Below, one piece after another: positions 1-6,889 of a stretch of 12,480 bases of DNA. Source of the DNA: Kiritimatiellia bacterium (lineage in GTDB: Bacteria; Verrucomicrobiota; Kiritimatiellia; RFP12; UBA1067). Position 1 is the stretch's first letter; every line of letters starts with the position of its first letter. The notes beneath the pieces were generated by a model, which worked only from the letters and a program-made list of their open reading frames with translations, was not told where the DNA came from and made no database searches. The translations under genes and the position numbers were made by a program. The stretch lies in contig JAQVQN010000027.1 of the NCBI GenBank assembly GCA_028701555.1, positions 1-12,480 of the forward strand, in the 5' to 3' direction.

Positions 1-461
1 CCGCCAGTAAAGATGCCGTCAACCAACCCAGCCCGCTCCTCGGCGGTGGTGACTTTGAAACGGTTGAAACCGTCCGCGATCTCGGCCTTGTCCATAACAA
101 TCAGTCCGGCACCGGCCAACTCGGCCGAAATACGGTCACGCACGCCGTCAACCTCGTCGTCCATGCCCGGAACGCGGGTCTGGTTCTTGACAAAGATTGC
201 GATCTTGGGGTTTTGCTGCGGCTGCTGCGGCACAGGAGCGAGCACCGCCCGTTTAACCATGTCAGCTTCCACCGACACAACCTGCATGCCGGGATTGGCA
301 GCCTGGACCTTGGCCTTGAAGGCCTGCAGCTCGGCTGAAGCCTGCGGATCGAGCTTTTGGGCCTCGGTAACCACCTGAGCCCGGGCCGCCGTCAGAAAAC
401 ACATGCTAACCATTGAGACCGTCAACAGGCGCAAGCCGCCTGTGATAATTTTAGAGCGCAT
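1..461 (-). CDS. Exported protein with CsgG/LpoB-like N-terminal region (partial, C-terminus beyond left edge)
   Basis: About 153 codons are open from the ATG at 461 to the window edge, with no stop. The start has a strong GGAGG at 467-471, five bases upstream of the ATG. Residues 1-28 form a Sec signal peptide: basic N-terminus, hydrophobic stretch and an ARA cleavage site before Q29, so the protein is exported. After a charged linker and a short Pro/Gln run (about residues 78-85) comes a stretch beginning PKIAIFVKNQTR, then DEVDGVRDRISAELAGAGL. This looks like the first beta-alpha unit of the CsgG/LpoB-type fold, in which an exported protein binds envelope partners. The family call rests on pattern only and is tentative. 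It lies 13 nt after the surface-repeat gene, so the two are probably co-transcribed. Confidence 0.6.
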   Translation of the reverse strand, partial: MRSKIITGGLRLLTVSMVSMCFLTAARAQVVTEAQKLDPQASAELQAFKAKVQAANPGMQVVSVEADMVKRAVLAPVPQQPQQNPKIAIFVKNQTRVPGMDDEVDGVRDRISAELAGAGLIVMDKAEIADGFNRFKVTTAEERAGLVDGIFTG

Positions 462-466
462 ACTAA

Positions 467-471
467 CCTCC
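467..471 (-). promoter_or_regulatory. Ribosome binding site GGAGG
   Basis: GGAGG on the minus strand, five bases before the ATG at 461. It fixes the start of the left-edge gene and lies in the 13-nt gap after the preceding gene's stop. Confidence 0.7.
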
Positions 472-474
472 GTT

Positions 475-1038
475 TCAGAAGTAACCGTTCGCGATAGGTA
501 TAAAAGGCACGTCCTTGTTCTGGATCACGTTGACAAGGCCAATCTGCACGCCGATCATTTCGCGCGCGAAGTTGATCACGCCGATCTGGCAGCCTTTAAT
601 GTAATCCGAGCCGTTGTAAACGCCGATCTGGAAAGCCTGGGCGTTGGCCTTGGAGTGCGCGGCGGCGAAGTTCACCGCGCCGATCTGCAAACCCTCGTAT
701 GAACCAGAAACATAGTTGACAGTGCCGACCTGAAAGCCCATGCCGTCGCCGTCAACCACATTGGCGATGCCCGCAATCTGCAGGCCGTTGGCGTGTCCGA
801 CCGAGCGCCCCACGATCCCGCTGATGTCAAGCCCGTCGAAATTCTGGCACTCGCCATATATGATGTTGATCCGCAGACCTCCAACGTCGAAATCAGCCGA
901 CGGCACCTGTAGGGGCGTCGCGAAGCTGAGCATGAATGGCGTGTAGGGATTTCCCGCAGCGCCGTCCTGCGCCGCTGCCGTAAGAGAGAGACCCACGGCG
1001 GCAACCGCCGCCAGCAAACCGTAACCCGATGTTTTCAT
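475..1038 (-). CDS. Exported LA_2272-type surface-repeat protein
   Basis: This 187-residue protein has a signal peptide (residues 1 to about 23, ending TAAAQ). From about residue 54 it consists of roughly eight degenerate repeats of about 15 residues on the pattern G-hydrophobic-Q-I-G-x-x-N, for example GLQIAGIAN, GFQVGTVN, GLQIGAVN, GCQIGVIN and GVQIGLVN. The C-terminus is short and ends in Phe. This matches the 'LA_2272 surface repeat' type known from Leptospira and other bacteria. The alternating hydrophobic/Gly pattern predicts a beta-rich, probably envelope-located structure; its function is unknown. An in-frame ATG at 1083 would add 15 residues, but I chose 1038 because AGGAGG lies ten bases upstream and the signal peptide begins there (MKTSGYG). 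It has its own likely promoter and leads the exported gene to its left. Confidence 0.78.
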   Translation of the reverse strand: MKTSGYGLLAAVAAVGLSLTAAAQDGAAGNPYTPFMLSFATPLQVPSADFDVGGLRINIIYGECQNFDGLDISGIVGRSVGHANGLQIAGIANVVDGDGMGFQVGTVNYVSGSYEGLQIGAVNFAAAHSKANAQAFQIGVYNGSDYIKGCQIGVINFAREMIGVQIGLVNVIQNKDVPFIPIANGYF

Positions 1039-1048
1039 AAACAAAATA

Positions 1049-1054
1049 CCTCCT
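1049..1054 (-). promoter_or_regulatory. Ribosome binding site AGGAGG deciding the start at 1038
   Basis: A perfect AGGAGG on the minus strand, 10 nt before the ATG at 1038. The alternative ATG at 1083 would place this motif inside the coding region. Confidence 0.75.
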
Positions 1055-1095
1055 AATGCTTGAGCCAATGCATGAACCCTCATTTGATGATCGGT

Positions 1096-1124
1096 ATTTT
1101 ACTCGTAAGAACAGTCGGCTTCAA
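1096..1124 (-). promoter_or_regulatory. Sigma-70-like promoter for the surface-repeat gene
   Basis: On the minus strand, TTGAAG (1119-1124) and TAAAAT (1096-1101) are separated by exactly 17 nt. They match the -35 and -10 consensus at 4/6 and 5/6. The site lies just past the ruvA stop and about 58 nt before the ATG at 1038, so the exported pair can be transcribed apart from ruvA. Confidence 0.5.
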
Positions 1125-1134
1125 CAAGAATCGT

Positions 1135-1731
1135 TCACTTGCTGCCGAGGGCTTTGCGCAGCAGCGCTTCGGTGTCTGTGACGGTGTTGTCCGCGTCGAA
1201 CGCCGCCTGTACCATCTTGCGCGCCTGCTCCTGCGGGAAGCCCAGCGAAATCAGGGCCATGACCGCGTCGCGCAGCATGGTGTTGCGGACGCTGTCGGTG
1301 CTGGACCCGCTCCCGGCAAAGGCCTCCAGAGGGTCGATCTTGTCGCGCAGCTCCATGATGATGCGCTCGGCGGTCTTCTTGCCGATGCCGTGCACGGTGC
1401 TGATGCGCTTGACGTTGTTGTCGGCGATGGCGGCGGTAAGTTCTCCGACCGTCATGCCGCTGAGCACGCTAAGAGCCACTTTCGGCCCGACACCGTTTAC
1501 ACCGGTCAGGCGCTCGAACATGCGTTTTTCCTCTGCCTGAGCGAACCCGAACAGGGTCTGTGCGTCTTCGCGCACATGGTGGTGGACCAGCAGACGGCAT
1601 GTTTCGCCCGTATGCGGCAGGCGGTCATAAGTGCTCAACGACACCAGCAGCTCATAGCCCACGCCGTGAACGTCCAGCGTCACAAGCGAGGGAGTCTTGT
1701 CCACCAGTATGCCGTTTAAGAAGGCGATCAT
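1135..1731 (-). CDS. ruvA: Holliday junction branch migration protein RuvA
   Basis: RuvA binds the four-way Holliday junction as a tetramer and presents it to the RuvB motor during recombinational repair. The 198 residues match the family length. Domain I is an OB-fold (residues 1-62, start MIAFLNGIL) with the acidic-pin pair E55-D56 at the same positions as in E. coli. Domain II has two helix-hairpin-helix motifs, LTGVNGVGPKVALSVLSG (75-92) and VHGIGKKTAERI (113-124). Domain III (about 150-198, DAVMALISLGF) is the flexible RuvB-contacting part. A longer reading from 1803 adds 24 residues unlike RuvA and overlaps the preceding gene, so ATG 1731 is preferred. It starts 5 nt after the dehydrogenase stop with no clear Shine-Dalgarno, which suggests translational coupling. 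ruvB and ruvC are not in the window. Confidence 0.96.
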   Translation of the reverse strand: MIAFLNGILVDKTPSLVTLDVHGVGYELLVSLSTYDRLPHTGETCRLLVHHHVREDAQTLFGFAQAEEKRMFERLTGVNGVGPKVALSVLSGMTVGELTAAIADNNVKRISTVHGIGKKTAERIIMELRDKIDPLEAFAGSGSSTDSVRNTMLRDAVMALISLGFPQEQARKMVQAAFDADNTVTDTEALLRKALGSK

Positions 1732-1736
1732 GCGGG

Positions 1737-3023
1737 TTAGACCACCGCGTCCTGCTCCAGACGCGGGGCTTTGGCGAGAACATATCTCTCGGCTTCCGCG
1801 CACCAGAGGTTGTTGTTGCGGCCGCAGATTTCCGCGAGAGCCGCGAAGTATGGGTCCTTTTCACCCAGTGCCGCGAAATCGTCGATGGCGGTCATGGGCA
1901 TGGAAACGTGGGTGTAGACCAGCTTTTTGCCGCCCGGGATATTGGGCAGACGTTTTGTCGTGTCGGCGACGGAATCGATACCGCCGACATGCGTGATCAT
2001 GACCGAGGGCTTGATCAGTCCCTGCGCGGCGTAGTTCATCGAGTCCTGCAGATCCTGAGTGTTGCCGCCCGAGGAGCCGACAACGTGATGGCCCATGTAA
2101 TGCACGTCGTAGAAGTTGATGGCTGCCTTGAAGTCGGATTTCGCCGGGCCGGCGAAGAAGTTAAGGCACCCGAGGTATCCGAGCAGAGCCGAGCCCTGAT
2201 CGATCAGAGCCGGGACCGGGGCGAAGACCATGACGTCGTTATAGCCCTGTCCGCCGTTTACGGACTTGATCAAGGCCACGGGATCGTCAGCTTTGCCGGT
2301 GTTGACATAGTGCAGGTCAACTCCGCACTCGCGGGCGTGCGCCACCGGGAAGATTTCCGCAGCGCGGTCAAGCCGGGCCTGGTCGATGTCGGTGATGACC
2401 AGGCGTCCGGGACGGTGTTCCGGACCGTGCAGCGCTAGGTCGATGGCGCTCAGACCCATCGGCCCGCCGCCAGCCAAGATCACCATGCTGCCGCCGTTCT
2501 TGATGCCCATGTTGTGGACATATTCGCCGGGGTTGAAATGGTAGCTGCAGCGGTAGGCCCCCACGATGCAGGAGACCGGCTCGGCGATCGAGGACTTGTA
2601 GTAGGCATCGCCCTCGTAAGTCAACAGGCAGTCCAGTTCCATGACCTCGCGCGGGATGACGATGCGTGTGGCGTGTCCGCCGATCCAGCGGAACGAGTAG
2701 CCGGGTGCCCAGTGTTCGTGGCCGGGGATGTTTAGTTGCGGCTGCACGCCATACTTCTGGCCAACGCGGAATTTGTGCTGCCACTTTTTCCCTACAGCCA
2801 AGAGCTTGCCGCAGAATTCGTGTCCCAGAATAATCGGGTTTTCAGCGACATCATCCGGCACCCGCTTGTGCTTGGCCCCTTGGATCGTGGCCTTGTAGTC
2901 TGACATGCAGATGCTATTTGTGACAATGTCCGCAAGTATTTCGTCCTCGCCGATCTCCGGCAGGTCAAAACGCTCCAGGCGCAGGTCGTTTTCTCCGTAA
3001 AGCCGCAGTGCCAATGATTCCAT
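1737..3023 (-). CDS. SorE-like zinc-dependent medium-chain dehydrogenase (L-sorbose-1-phosphate reductase type)
   Basis: This 428-residue medium-chain dehydrogenase/reductase probably interconverts a polyol (phosphate) and a keto-sugar (phosphate) with NAD(P). The catalytic zinc site is visible as C39, H68-E69 (GHEF) and E148 (SIAEPVSC). The Rossmann glycine motif is AGGGPMG (184-190), and acidic D212 ends the next strand, favouring NAD over NADP. The four-Cys structural zinc lobe of classical alcohol dehydrogenases is absent. The motifs YKATIQGAKHKRVPDDVA, NPIILGHEFCG, CLNFFAGP and LPNIPGGKKLVYTH closely resemble what I recall of SorE, which reduces L-sorbose 1-phosphate to glucitol 6-phosphate. 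No phosphotransferase or other sugar genes lie nearby, so the substrate is uncertain. The start at 3023 has GGAAGA five bases upstream, and the gene probably heads a two-gene unit with ruvA. Confidence 0.88.
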   Translation of the reverse strand: MESLALRLYGENDLRLERFDLPEIGEDEILADIVTNSICMSDYKATIQGAKHKRVPDDVAENPIILGHEFCGKLLAVGKKWQHKFRVGQKYGVQPQLNIPGHEHWAPGYSFRWIGGHATRIVIPREVMELDCLLTYEGDAYYKSSIAEPVSCIVGAYRCSYHFNPGEYVHNMGIKNGGSMVILAGGGPMGLSAIDLALHGPEHRPGRLVITDIDQARLDRAAEIFPVAHARECGVDLHYVNTGKADDPVALIKSVNGGQGYNDVMVFAPVPALIDQGSALLGYLGCLNFFAGPAKSDFKAAINFYDVHYMGHHVVGSSGGNTQDLQDSMNYAAQGLIKPSVMITHVGGIDSVADTTKRLPNIPGGKKLVYTHVSMPMTAIDDFAALGEKDPYFAALAEICGRNNNLWCAEAERYVLAKAPRLEQDAVV

Positions 3024-3060
3024 GATGTTCTTCCAAAAGCTAAAGGGTTGAAAAAGTTCT

Positions 3061-3090
3061 ATAATATAGGCACAAGCCAGCTTTGGACAA
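3061..3090 (-). promoter_or_regulatory. Probable promoter for the dehydrogenase-ruvA unit
   Basis: On the minus strand, TTGTCC (3085-3090) is followed by TATATT (3063-3068, spacer 16) or TATTAT (3061-3066, spacer 18). Each -10 option matches the consensus at 5/6. The box is about 40 nt before the ATG at 3023. Confidence 0.45.
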
Positions 3091-3108
3091 GCGTAAAAGC
3101 CTTGTGAC

Positions 3109-3143
3109 TTAGGAGTTAGGAGTTAGGAGTGAGGAATTAGGAG
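3109..3143 (+). repeat. Five-unit tandem heptamer repeat TTAGGAG
   Basis: Read on the plus strand, TTAGGAG occurs at 3109-3115, 3116-3122, 3123-3129 and 3137-3143, with a degenerate TGAGGAA at 3130-3136. The array lies between larE and the dehydrogenase, just upstream of that gene's probable promoter. Short heptamer tandem repeats of this kind can vary in copy number; any effect here is unknown. Confidence 0.8.
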
Positions 3144-3202
3144 TTGATTGAGTTACTATCCGAGAACCTCGGTCTTTTTCAGTTAAATCGGTATGCGACC
3201 GG

Positions 3203-4027
3203 TTAAGCGAAGGTTTCGTTGAGGCTGCCGGTACGGTAGCCCTGTAAATCAAGCGTCACATAAACATAACCGGCGTTTTTGACTTCGAGCACGATTCTTT
3301 CGCGTACGGCTGGTTCAATCATACTGGCCAGATCGCCTGGCGGCACTTCAATACGGGCTAGATCCGCGTGGTGGCGTACGCGGCAGTGGGTGAAGCCCAG
3401 AGCGCGCAGGGAGTCCTCCGCGCGCTCGATCCGGGCGAGGACTTCGCTGGTGACCGGTGTTCCGTATGGTACGCGCGAAGCCAGGCAAGCCATGGCCGGC
3501 TTAAGCGCGGTCGGCAGTTTGAGCTGTGCCGAAAGCTTTCGGATGTCGGCTTTAGAGAGTCCGGCTTCGAGCAAAGGGCTTTTCACGCCAAGCTCGCGGG
3601 CGGCGCTTCTGCCGGGCCGGTAGTCGCCCTCGTCATCGGCGTTGTTGCCGTCTAGGACGCAGGCGAAGCCTTTGGCCGCCGCTGTGGCCGCGATGGTTTT
3701 GAAGAGACGGAGTTTACAGAAATAGCAGCGGTTTTTAGGATTAGAGGCGTAGTCAGGGTCGCTGAGTTCATCAGGGTTGACGGTCACGCATTCGGCTGCC
3801 ATCCTTTTAGCCAGGTTCAGTGCCTCTGCCAGCTCGCGGCGCGGCAGGCTGGGCGTGTCGGCGATGACCGCCAGCACGTTTTCCGCGCCGAGTACGTCGA
3901 CAGACACGCGCAGCAGCAATGTGCTGTCGACTCCGCCGGAAAAGCCGAGGGCTACGCGACCGTAGGAACGCAGCAGCTCAAACAGTTTTTGTTCCTTACG
4001 GGCTAAAACGTTTGTGTTATTTTGCAT
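3203..4027 (-). CDS. larE: ATP-dependent sulfur transferase LarE (nickel-pincer nucleotide synthesis)
   Basis: LarE adenylates and then sulfurates the pyridinium bis-carboxylate mononucleotide made by LarB, giving the thio groups that hold nickel in the cofactor of lactate racemase and related enzymes. The 274-residue length is usual. The PP-loop ATP-binding motif SGGVDS spans residues 30-35. The cysteine region MACLASRVPYG holds C181, aligned with the sacrificial Cys176 of Lactobacillus plantarum LarE. A CxxC (C101, C104 in NRCYFCKLRLF) is also present. Three such cysteines suggest the [4Fe-4S] type of LarE, as described for Thermotoga maritima, rather than the single-use type. The gene begins 7 nt after panC without an obvious Shine-Dalgarno. 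larB, larC and the racemase are not in the window. Confidence 0.92.
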   Translation of the reverse strand: MQNNTNVLARKEQKLFELLRSYGRVALGFSGGVDSTLLLRVSVDVLGAENVLAVIADTPSLPRRELAEALNLAKRMAAECVTVNPDELSDPDYASNPKNRCYFCKLRLFKTIAATAAAKGFACVLDGNNADDEGDYRPGRSAARELGVKSPLLEAGLSKADIRKLSAQLKLPTALKPAMACLASRVPYGTPVTSEVLARIERAEDSLRALGFTHCRVRHHADLARIEVPPGDLASMIEPAVRERIVLEVKNAGYVYVTLDLQGYRTGSLNETFA

Positions 4028-4034
4028 CGGTGTT

Positions 4035-4871
4035 TTAGAGGATACGATTGTCGATCAGGCGGGTTTTGCCGCAGTAGGCCGCCACCAGAGCGACATCGCC
4101 CGGACGGGCCTGGCTGACCGGATCGAGGGTGTCGGGTTTCACAATTGCGGTATAATCGGGTCGTAGGCCATGCCGGGCAAGTTCGTCGGCCATTATGCGT
4201 CGCAGCGCAGCAGCATCGCTGGTGCCGCCAGCCAGGGCATCGGCGGCAGAGCGCAAGGCGCGGCTGACTCCCAAAGCCTGCTGTCGTTCTATGGCTGTAA
4301 GATAGGCGTTGCGCGAACTCATCGCAAGGCCGTCGGGTTCGCGCACGATCGGCGCTGTCACAATTTCAACCGGGAAATTCAGGTCTTTGGCCATTTGCCG
4401 TATAACTGCGGCTTGCTGGAAATCTTTCTGGCCGAAGACAGCCACATCTGGCTGCGCGATGTTGAAAAGTTTGGCAACCACGGTGCAGACACCGCGGAAA
4501 TGTCCGGGTCGGCAGGCTCCGCATAAACCTGCGCTGAGGCGGTCCTCTGTGACGCAGGTGCTGGCATCGGTGGCGTACATGGCCTCTGCTGGCGGCATAA
4601 ATACGGCGTCGACTCCCGCTTGGCGGCATAGGTCAAGGTCACGCTCCGCGACACGCGGATATTTGTCGAAATCCTCGTTAGGGCCGAACTGGGTCGGGTT
4701 CACGAAGATCGTGACGGAAACGGCGTCAGAGTGTTTACGGGCTTCGTTGACTAAGGACAGGTGGCCATGATGCAGGCAACCCATTGTGGGCACGAGGCCG
4801 ACACGCTTGCCGGCCGCCTTTTGTGAACGGCTCCACAGTCGCATATCCTCGGGTTTTTCAAACACATGCAT
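4035..4871 (-). CDS. panC: Pantothenate synthetase PanC
   Basis: PanC condenses pantoate and beta-alanine with ATP to give pantothenate, the precursor of coenzyme A. The 278 residues fit the family. Visible motifs are the HIGH-type nucleotide loop PTMGCLHHGH (28-37), FVNPTQFGPNEDFDKYPR (56-73), the GQKDFQQ pantoate-binding region (147-153) and the KMSKS-like MSSRNAYL (184-191). An ATG at 4889 would add six residues, but the ATG at 4871 has GGAG six bases upstream and begins MHVFEKPEDMR, which aligns with normal PanC starts. panB and panD are absent here. The gene diverges from ettA and is followed after 7 nt by larE, so the two form a likely operon. Confidence 0.96.
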   Translation of the reverse strand: MHVFEKPEDMRLWSRSQKAAGKRVGLVPTMGCLHHGHLSLVNEARKHSDAVSVTIFVNPTQFGPNEDFDKYPRVAERDLDLCRQAGVDAVFMPPAEAMYATDASTCVTEDRLSAGLCGACRPGHFRGVCTVVAKLFNIAQPDVAVFGQKDFQQAAVIRQMAKDLNFPVEIVTAPIVREPDGLAMSSRNAYLTAIERQQALGVSRALRSAADALAGGTSDAAALRRIMADELARHGLRPDYTAIVKPDTLDPVSQARPGDVALVAAYCGKTRLIDNRIL

Positions 4872-4877
4872 GTTACG

Positions 4878-4881
4878 CTCC
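4878..4881 (-). promoter_or_regulatory. Ribosome binding site GGAG deciding the panC start
   Basis: GGAG on the minus strand with a 6-nt spacer to the ATG at 4871. The longer alternative start at 4889 has no such signal and would bury this site in its own coding sequence. Confidence 0.6.
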
Positions 4882-4927
4882 GTAGGCAAACGATACTAAA
4901 CTGGCGCGGGCGTGGCAAGGGAGGGCG

Positions 4928-4945
4928 CATGTCTAATTAGAAATG
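4928..4945. repeat. Near-perfect 18-bp palindrome between divergent panC and ettA
   Basis: The core TCTAATTAGA (4932-4941) is a perfect palindrome and extends to CAT...ATG with one mismatched pair (8 of 9 pairs match). It lies in the 185-nt divergent gap and could be an operator, but no known regulator site was recognised. Confidence 0.3.
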
Positions 4946-5044
4946 TCGGACTATACCCGCTGATGCTGGACTTCGGGGATGGTGATTGGTATGCTTGGTA
5001 GCAGTTCGCATTGGTAGCGAAAGAGGGTTGCATAGAACACGCGC

Positions 5045-5053
5045 GGAAAGGGA
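5045..5053 (+). promoter_or_regulatory. Ribosome binding site of ettA
   Basis: Purine-rich GGAAAGGGA, ending three bases before the ATG at 5057. It supports this start. Confidence 0.5.
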
Positions 5054-5056
5054 TCC

Positions 5057-6736
5057 ATGGCCGGAGAATACGCTTTTTCATTGATCAACGTCACCAAGCA
5101 GCACGAGAAGAAGACTATTCTTGAAGATGTCAATCTGTCGTTTTTTCACGGCGCGCACATCGGGGTGATCGGCGCGAACGGCTCGGGCAAATCCTCGCTG
5201 CTCAAGATACTGGCTGGACTTGACAAAGAGTTCATGGGCGAATGCCAGATAGCAAAAAATACGCGGGTGGGCTATTTGTCGCAGGAGCCGGAGTTGGACA
5301 ATTCCAAGAACGTCATACAGTGCGTGGAGGAGGGTGTGGCCGGATCCAAAGCCATCCTGTTGCGGTATGATAAAATCTGCGAACTGCTAGGCAGTGACCT
5401 GAGCGATAAGGAGTCGGAAAAGCTTAACGATGAGATGGGGCGGTTGCAGGACGTTATCGACCATAACGACCTGTGGAGTCTAGACCATCAGATCGAGATG
5501 GCGATGGAGGCCTTGCGGCTGCCACCGCCTGAAGCGCCCGTTGCGCCGCTTTCCGGTGGTGAGCGTCGGCGGGTGGCGCTATGCCGCCTGCTGATATCCA
5601 ACCCTGACGTGTTGCTGCTCGATGAGCCCACCAATCATCTCGATGCTGAATCAGTCGCGTGGCTGGAAACTTATCTTAAGGAGTTTAGGGGCACCTTGAT
5701 CGTAGTGACGCATGATCGTTATTTTCTCAGCAACGTGACGGAATGGATATTGGAGTTGGATAATGGTCGTACTTATCCTTACAAAGGTAACTACGAGGCA
5801 TGGCTGCAGCAGAAGCAAGAAGCCATGCTGCGCGAGTCTAAGCAGGCTGAATCGCGGCGCAAGCTGATTGAGAACGAATTGGCATGGGTGCGCACAAATC
5901 CGTCTGGGCGCCGCGCAAAAAGTCAGGCGCGTGTGCGCCGTTACGAGGAACTGGCAGCCGGAGAGGTGAGCACGCGCGAGGAAGATTTGCGCATACAGAT
6001 TCCGGCTGGCCCGCGGCTCGGCGATCTGGTGGTCAAGGCGGATGTTGTCTCAATGGGGTTTGACGACCGCCTGCTTTTCGAGGACATGAGCTTTGATCTG
6101 CCGCGGGGCGGGATTGTGGGTGTGATCGGCGGCAACGGTGCAGGCAAGACTACGCTTTTCAAGCTGATCACAGGCCAGTTACGGCCGCTTTCCGGGTCTT
6201 TGACAGTAGGGCCGACGGTGGTGGTGTCGTACGTTGACCAGTCGCGGTCAGAGCTGGATGCGTCCAAAACGGTGTATGAGGAGATCACCGGCGGGTCAGA
6301 GTATGTCAGCCTGGCCGGGTCGGCCATGATGAATGGGAGGGCGTATTGCAGCCGCTTCAATTTCAAGGGCGCGGAACAGCAGAAGATGGTAGGTGTGTTG
6401 TCCGGAGGCGAGCGCAATCGTTTGCATCTAGCAAAGCTTTTGCGCAGCGGAGGCAATCTGCTGCTGCTGGACGAGCCTTCCAACGATTTGGACGTGGCCA
6501 CGCTGCGCTCGCTGGAAGAGGGCATATCTGATTTTGGTGGCTGTGTGATGGTGGTCAGCCATGACCGTTGGTTTTTGGATCGTATTGCCACGCACATTTT
6601 GGCGTTCGAGGGCGATAGCCGGGTGACGTGGTTTGAGGGCAATTACGCTGACTATCACGAAAACCGGCGAAGGTTGTTGGGCGATGCTGCTGACCGTCCG
6701 ACGCGGGTACGCTTCAGGCCGTTAAAGCACGGTTGA
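5057..6736 (+). CDS. ettA: ABC-F ATPase, energy-dependent translational throttle EttA
   Basis: EttA binds the ribosomal E site and, depending on the ATP/ADP ratio, controls entry into the elongation cycle. It has no membrane domain. The 559 residues match the family (E. coli 555). The first ATPase has Walker A GANGSGKS (39-46), signature LSGGER (165-170), Walker B VLLLDEP (185-191, catalytic E190) and THDR (218-221). The second has GGNGAGKT (358-365), LSGGER (448-453), LLLLDEP (468-474) and SHDR (501-504). The insertion around 95-140 corresponds to the EttA arm that contacts ribosomal protein L1. The charged linker around 250-300 (RRAKSQARVRRYEEL) is the tRNA-interacting motif. It is divergent from panC and appears monocistronic. 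Confidence 0.94.
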   Translation: MAGEYAFSLINVTKQHEKKTILEDVNLSFFHGAHIGVIGANGSGKSSLLKILAGLDKEFMGECQIAKNTRVGYLSQEPELDNSKNVIQCVEEGVAGSKAILLRYDKICELLGSDLSDKESEKLNDEMGRLQDVIDHNDLWSLDHQIEMAMEALRLPPPEAPVAPLSGGERRRVALCRLLISNPDVLLLDEPTNHLDAESVAWLETYLKEFRGTLIVVTHDRYFLSNVTEWILELDNGRTYPYKGNYEAWLQQKQEAMLRESKQAESRRKLIENELAWVRTNPSGRRAKSQARVRRYEELAAGEVSTREEDLRIQIPAGPRLGDLVVKADVVSMGFDDRLLFEDMSFDLPRGGIVGVIGGNGAGKTTLFKLITGQLRPLSGSLTVGPTVVVSYVDQSRSELDASKTVYEEITGGSEYVSLAGSAMMNGRAYCSRFNFKGAEQQKMVGVLSGGERNRLHLAKLLRSGGNLLLLDEPSNDLDVATLRSLEEGISDFGGCVMVVSHDRWFLDRIATHILAFEGDSRVTWFEGNYADYHENRRRLLGDAADRPTRVRFRPLKHG

Positions 6737-6747
6737 TTGGCAGGTCC

Positions 6748-6767
6748 TAGCGTGGCGCTATGCTTTT
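6748..6767 (+). terminator. Weak hairpin after ettA, possible terminator
   Basis: TAGCG and CGCTA (6748-6752 and 6756-6760) pair around a TGG loop and are followed by TGCTTTT. The stem is only 5 bp and the T-run is short, so termination may be inefficient. The rest of the gap up to 6850 shows nothing else I can name. Confidence 0.28.
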
Positions 6768-6850
6768 ATGCTTATCGCGGTCCCGCAAAGCAACTAACGG
6801 ACTGCTGGAATAATGCACTTTTAGGCCTCGTAATTTCTTAACAGTAAGCT

Positions 6851-6878
6851 TTTTCAGAAGGGGCGGGTCGGCTATAAT
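6851..6878 (+). promoter_or_regulatory. Promoter with perfect TATAAT, almost at the start codon
   Basis: A perfect -10 TATAAT (6873-6878) is preceded, with a 16-nt spacer, by TTTTCA (6851-6856, 4/6 to the -35 consensus). Initiation would fall near 6885, about five bases before the ATG at 6890. Confidence 0.55.
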
Positions 6879-6889
6879 GTGTTTCAACC

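Noticed and set aside
13..378. Plus-strand open frame at the left edge
   Set aside because: The minus strand here has an uninterrupted frame with signal peptide and strong ribosome site, so the plus frame is a shadow.
1560..2438. Plus-strand open frame of 292 codons
   Set aside because: It lies across the well-supported minus-strand dehydrogenase and ruvA and has no motif.
3160..3180. Hairpin CCGAG-AAC-CTCGG followed by TCTTTTT on the plus strand
   Set aside because: It looks like a terminator only for plus-strand transcription, but no plus-strand gene precedes it. On the minus strand no T-run follows, so it does not explain the end of larE.
4986..5018. Three TTGGTA direct repeats upstream of ettA
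   Set aside because: The spacing is irregular (9 and 16 nt) and no -10 box follows at a suitable distance, so I cannot assign a role.
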